Part shown: one piece after another, positions 5,696 to 5,826 of the stretch
Layout of the letters: every line of letters starts with the position of its first letter
Position numbering within the stretch: position 1 is the first letter of the stretch
Translations under genes and position numbers: made by a program
The notes under the pieces: model-generated
The model's input: only the letters and a program-made list of their open reading frames with translations
What the model was told of the DNA's origin: nothing
The model's database searches: none
Source of the DNA: Anaerolineales bacterium UBA5195
GTDB lineage: Bacteria > Chloroflexota > Anaerolineae > Anaerolineales > Villigracilaceae
Assembly: GCA_002412925.1 (NCBI GenBank)
Contig: DHVZ01000062.1
Span: 1 to 5,826 of the forward strand
DNA length: 5,826 nt
Direction of reading: 5' to 3'

Positions 5696-5731
5696 AAGAA
5701 CTTTACCCGATTTTGCCTGCTGACCAACTCC

Positions 5732-5760
5732 TTTTTTAAACTGTCAGGTGACTAGTTTTT
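5732..5760. terminator. AT-flanked imperfect hairpin, possible terminator
   Basis: TTTTTT, then AAACT and TCA pair with TGA and AGTTT around a short centre (5738-5758), followed by TTTTT. T- or A-runs on both sides could serve either strand. The stem is interrupted by unpaired bases, so this is a weak call. Confidence 0.25.
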
Positions 5761-5777
5761 ATTTACTTCTTTCGTTC

Positions 5778-5793
5778 CGCAATCCGGATTGCG
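5778..5793. repeat. Perfect 16-bp palindrome CGCAATCCGGATTGCG
   Basis: CGCAATCC followed directly by its reverse complement GGATTGCG, with no spacer. It could be an operator for a dimeric regulator or a copy of a small palindromic repeat. No neighbouring gene is visible in the window to decide. Confidence 0.6.
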
Positions 5794-5826
5794 AATTACA
5801 GTTGCATAATCTTGTGCAAATCGGCC

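Larger units (their letters stand above)
5696..5826. other. Right flank of the IS, no gene seen
   Basis: These 131 bases are AT-rich with no usable open frame to the window edge. They hold an imperfect hairpin between T-runs (5732-5760) and a perfect palindrome (5778-5793). Confidence 0.5.

Overview
The window looks like a piece of a moderately GC-rich bacterial chromosome. A secreted-lipoprotein style with Thr/Pro-rich linkers, many GNAT acetyltransferases and an IS1595-type element fit a Chloroflexota (Anaerolineae-like) genome. That placement is inferred from general flavour; no taxonomic marker is present.

Positions 1-4309 hold a tightly packed plus-strand gene row that looks like one operon. 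It has the tail of an unrecognised gene (1-116), a single-domain GNAT acetyltransferase (126-617), a two-domain GNAT acetyltransferase (617-1525) and a small alpha/beta-hydrolase-fold lipoprotein (1530-2315). A roughly 240-base scar follows, carrying the C-terminal end of what looks like another acetyltransferase (2308-2547). The row ends with a large beta-lactamase-fold serine hydrolase lipoprotein (2547-4309). Junctions are typical of translational coupling: TAATG at 617, a 4-base gap at 1526-1529, ATGA at 2312, TGATG at 2545-2549. The serine hydrolase is split by one missing base in a T-run near 3666-3669; restoring it gives a continuous protein of about 587 residues. A plausible Rho-independent terminator lies at 4457-4479.

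Positions 4310-4695 have no convincing gene. They hold the terminator, an imperfect hairpin (4400-4431) and a pair of 23-base imperfect direct repeats, the second ending 2 bases before an insertion sequence. Positions 4696-5695 are a 1000-bp IS1595-family element with good terminal inverted repeats (20 of 22 positions match) and one minus-strand transposase gene. That gene is broken by a 22-bp insertion of a short repeat (ACTTCGACAAGCTCAGTG core, flanked by CACC on both sides). Removing exactly 22 bp restores an uninterrupted 310-residue transposase with its zinc ribbon and acidic catalytic residues. The remaining 131 bases contain a perfect 16-bp palindrome and an AT-rich hairpin but no gene.

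The main theme is decay and small-repeat mobility in an otherwise ordinary accessory operon. The most interesting observation is the clean repeat insertion inside the transposase. No defence system, CRISPR array, RNA gene or new multi-gene system was found.
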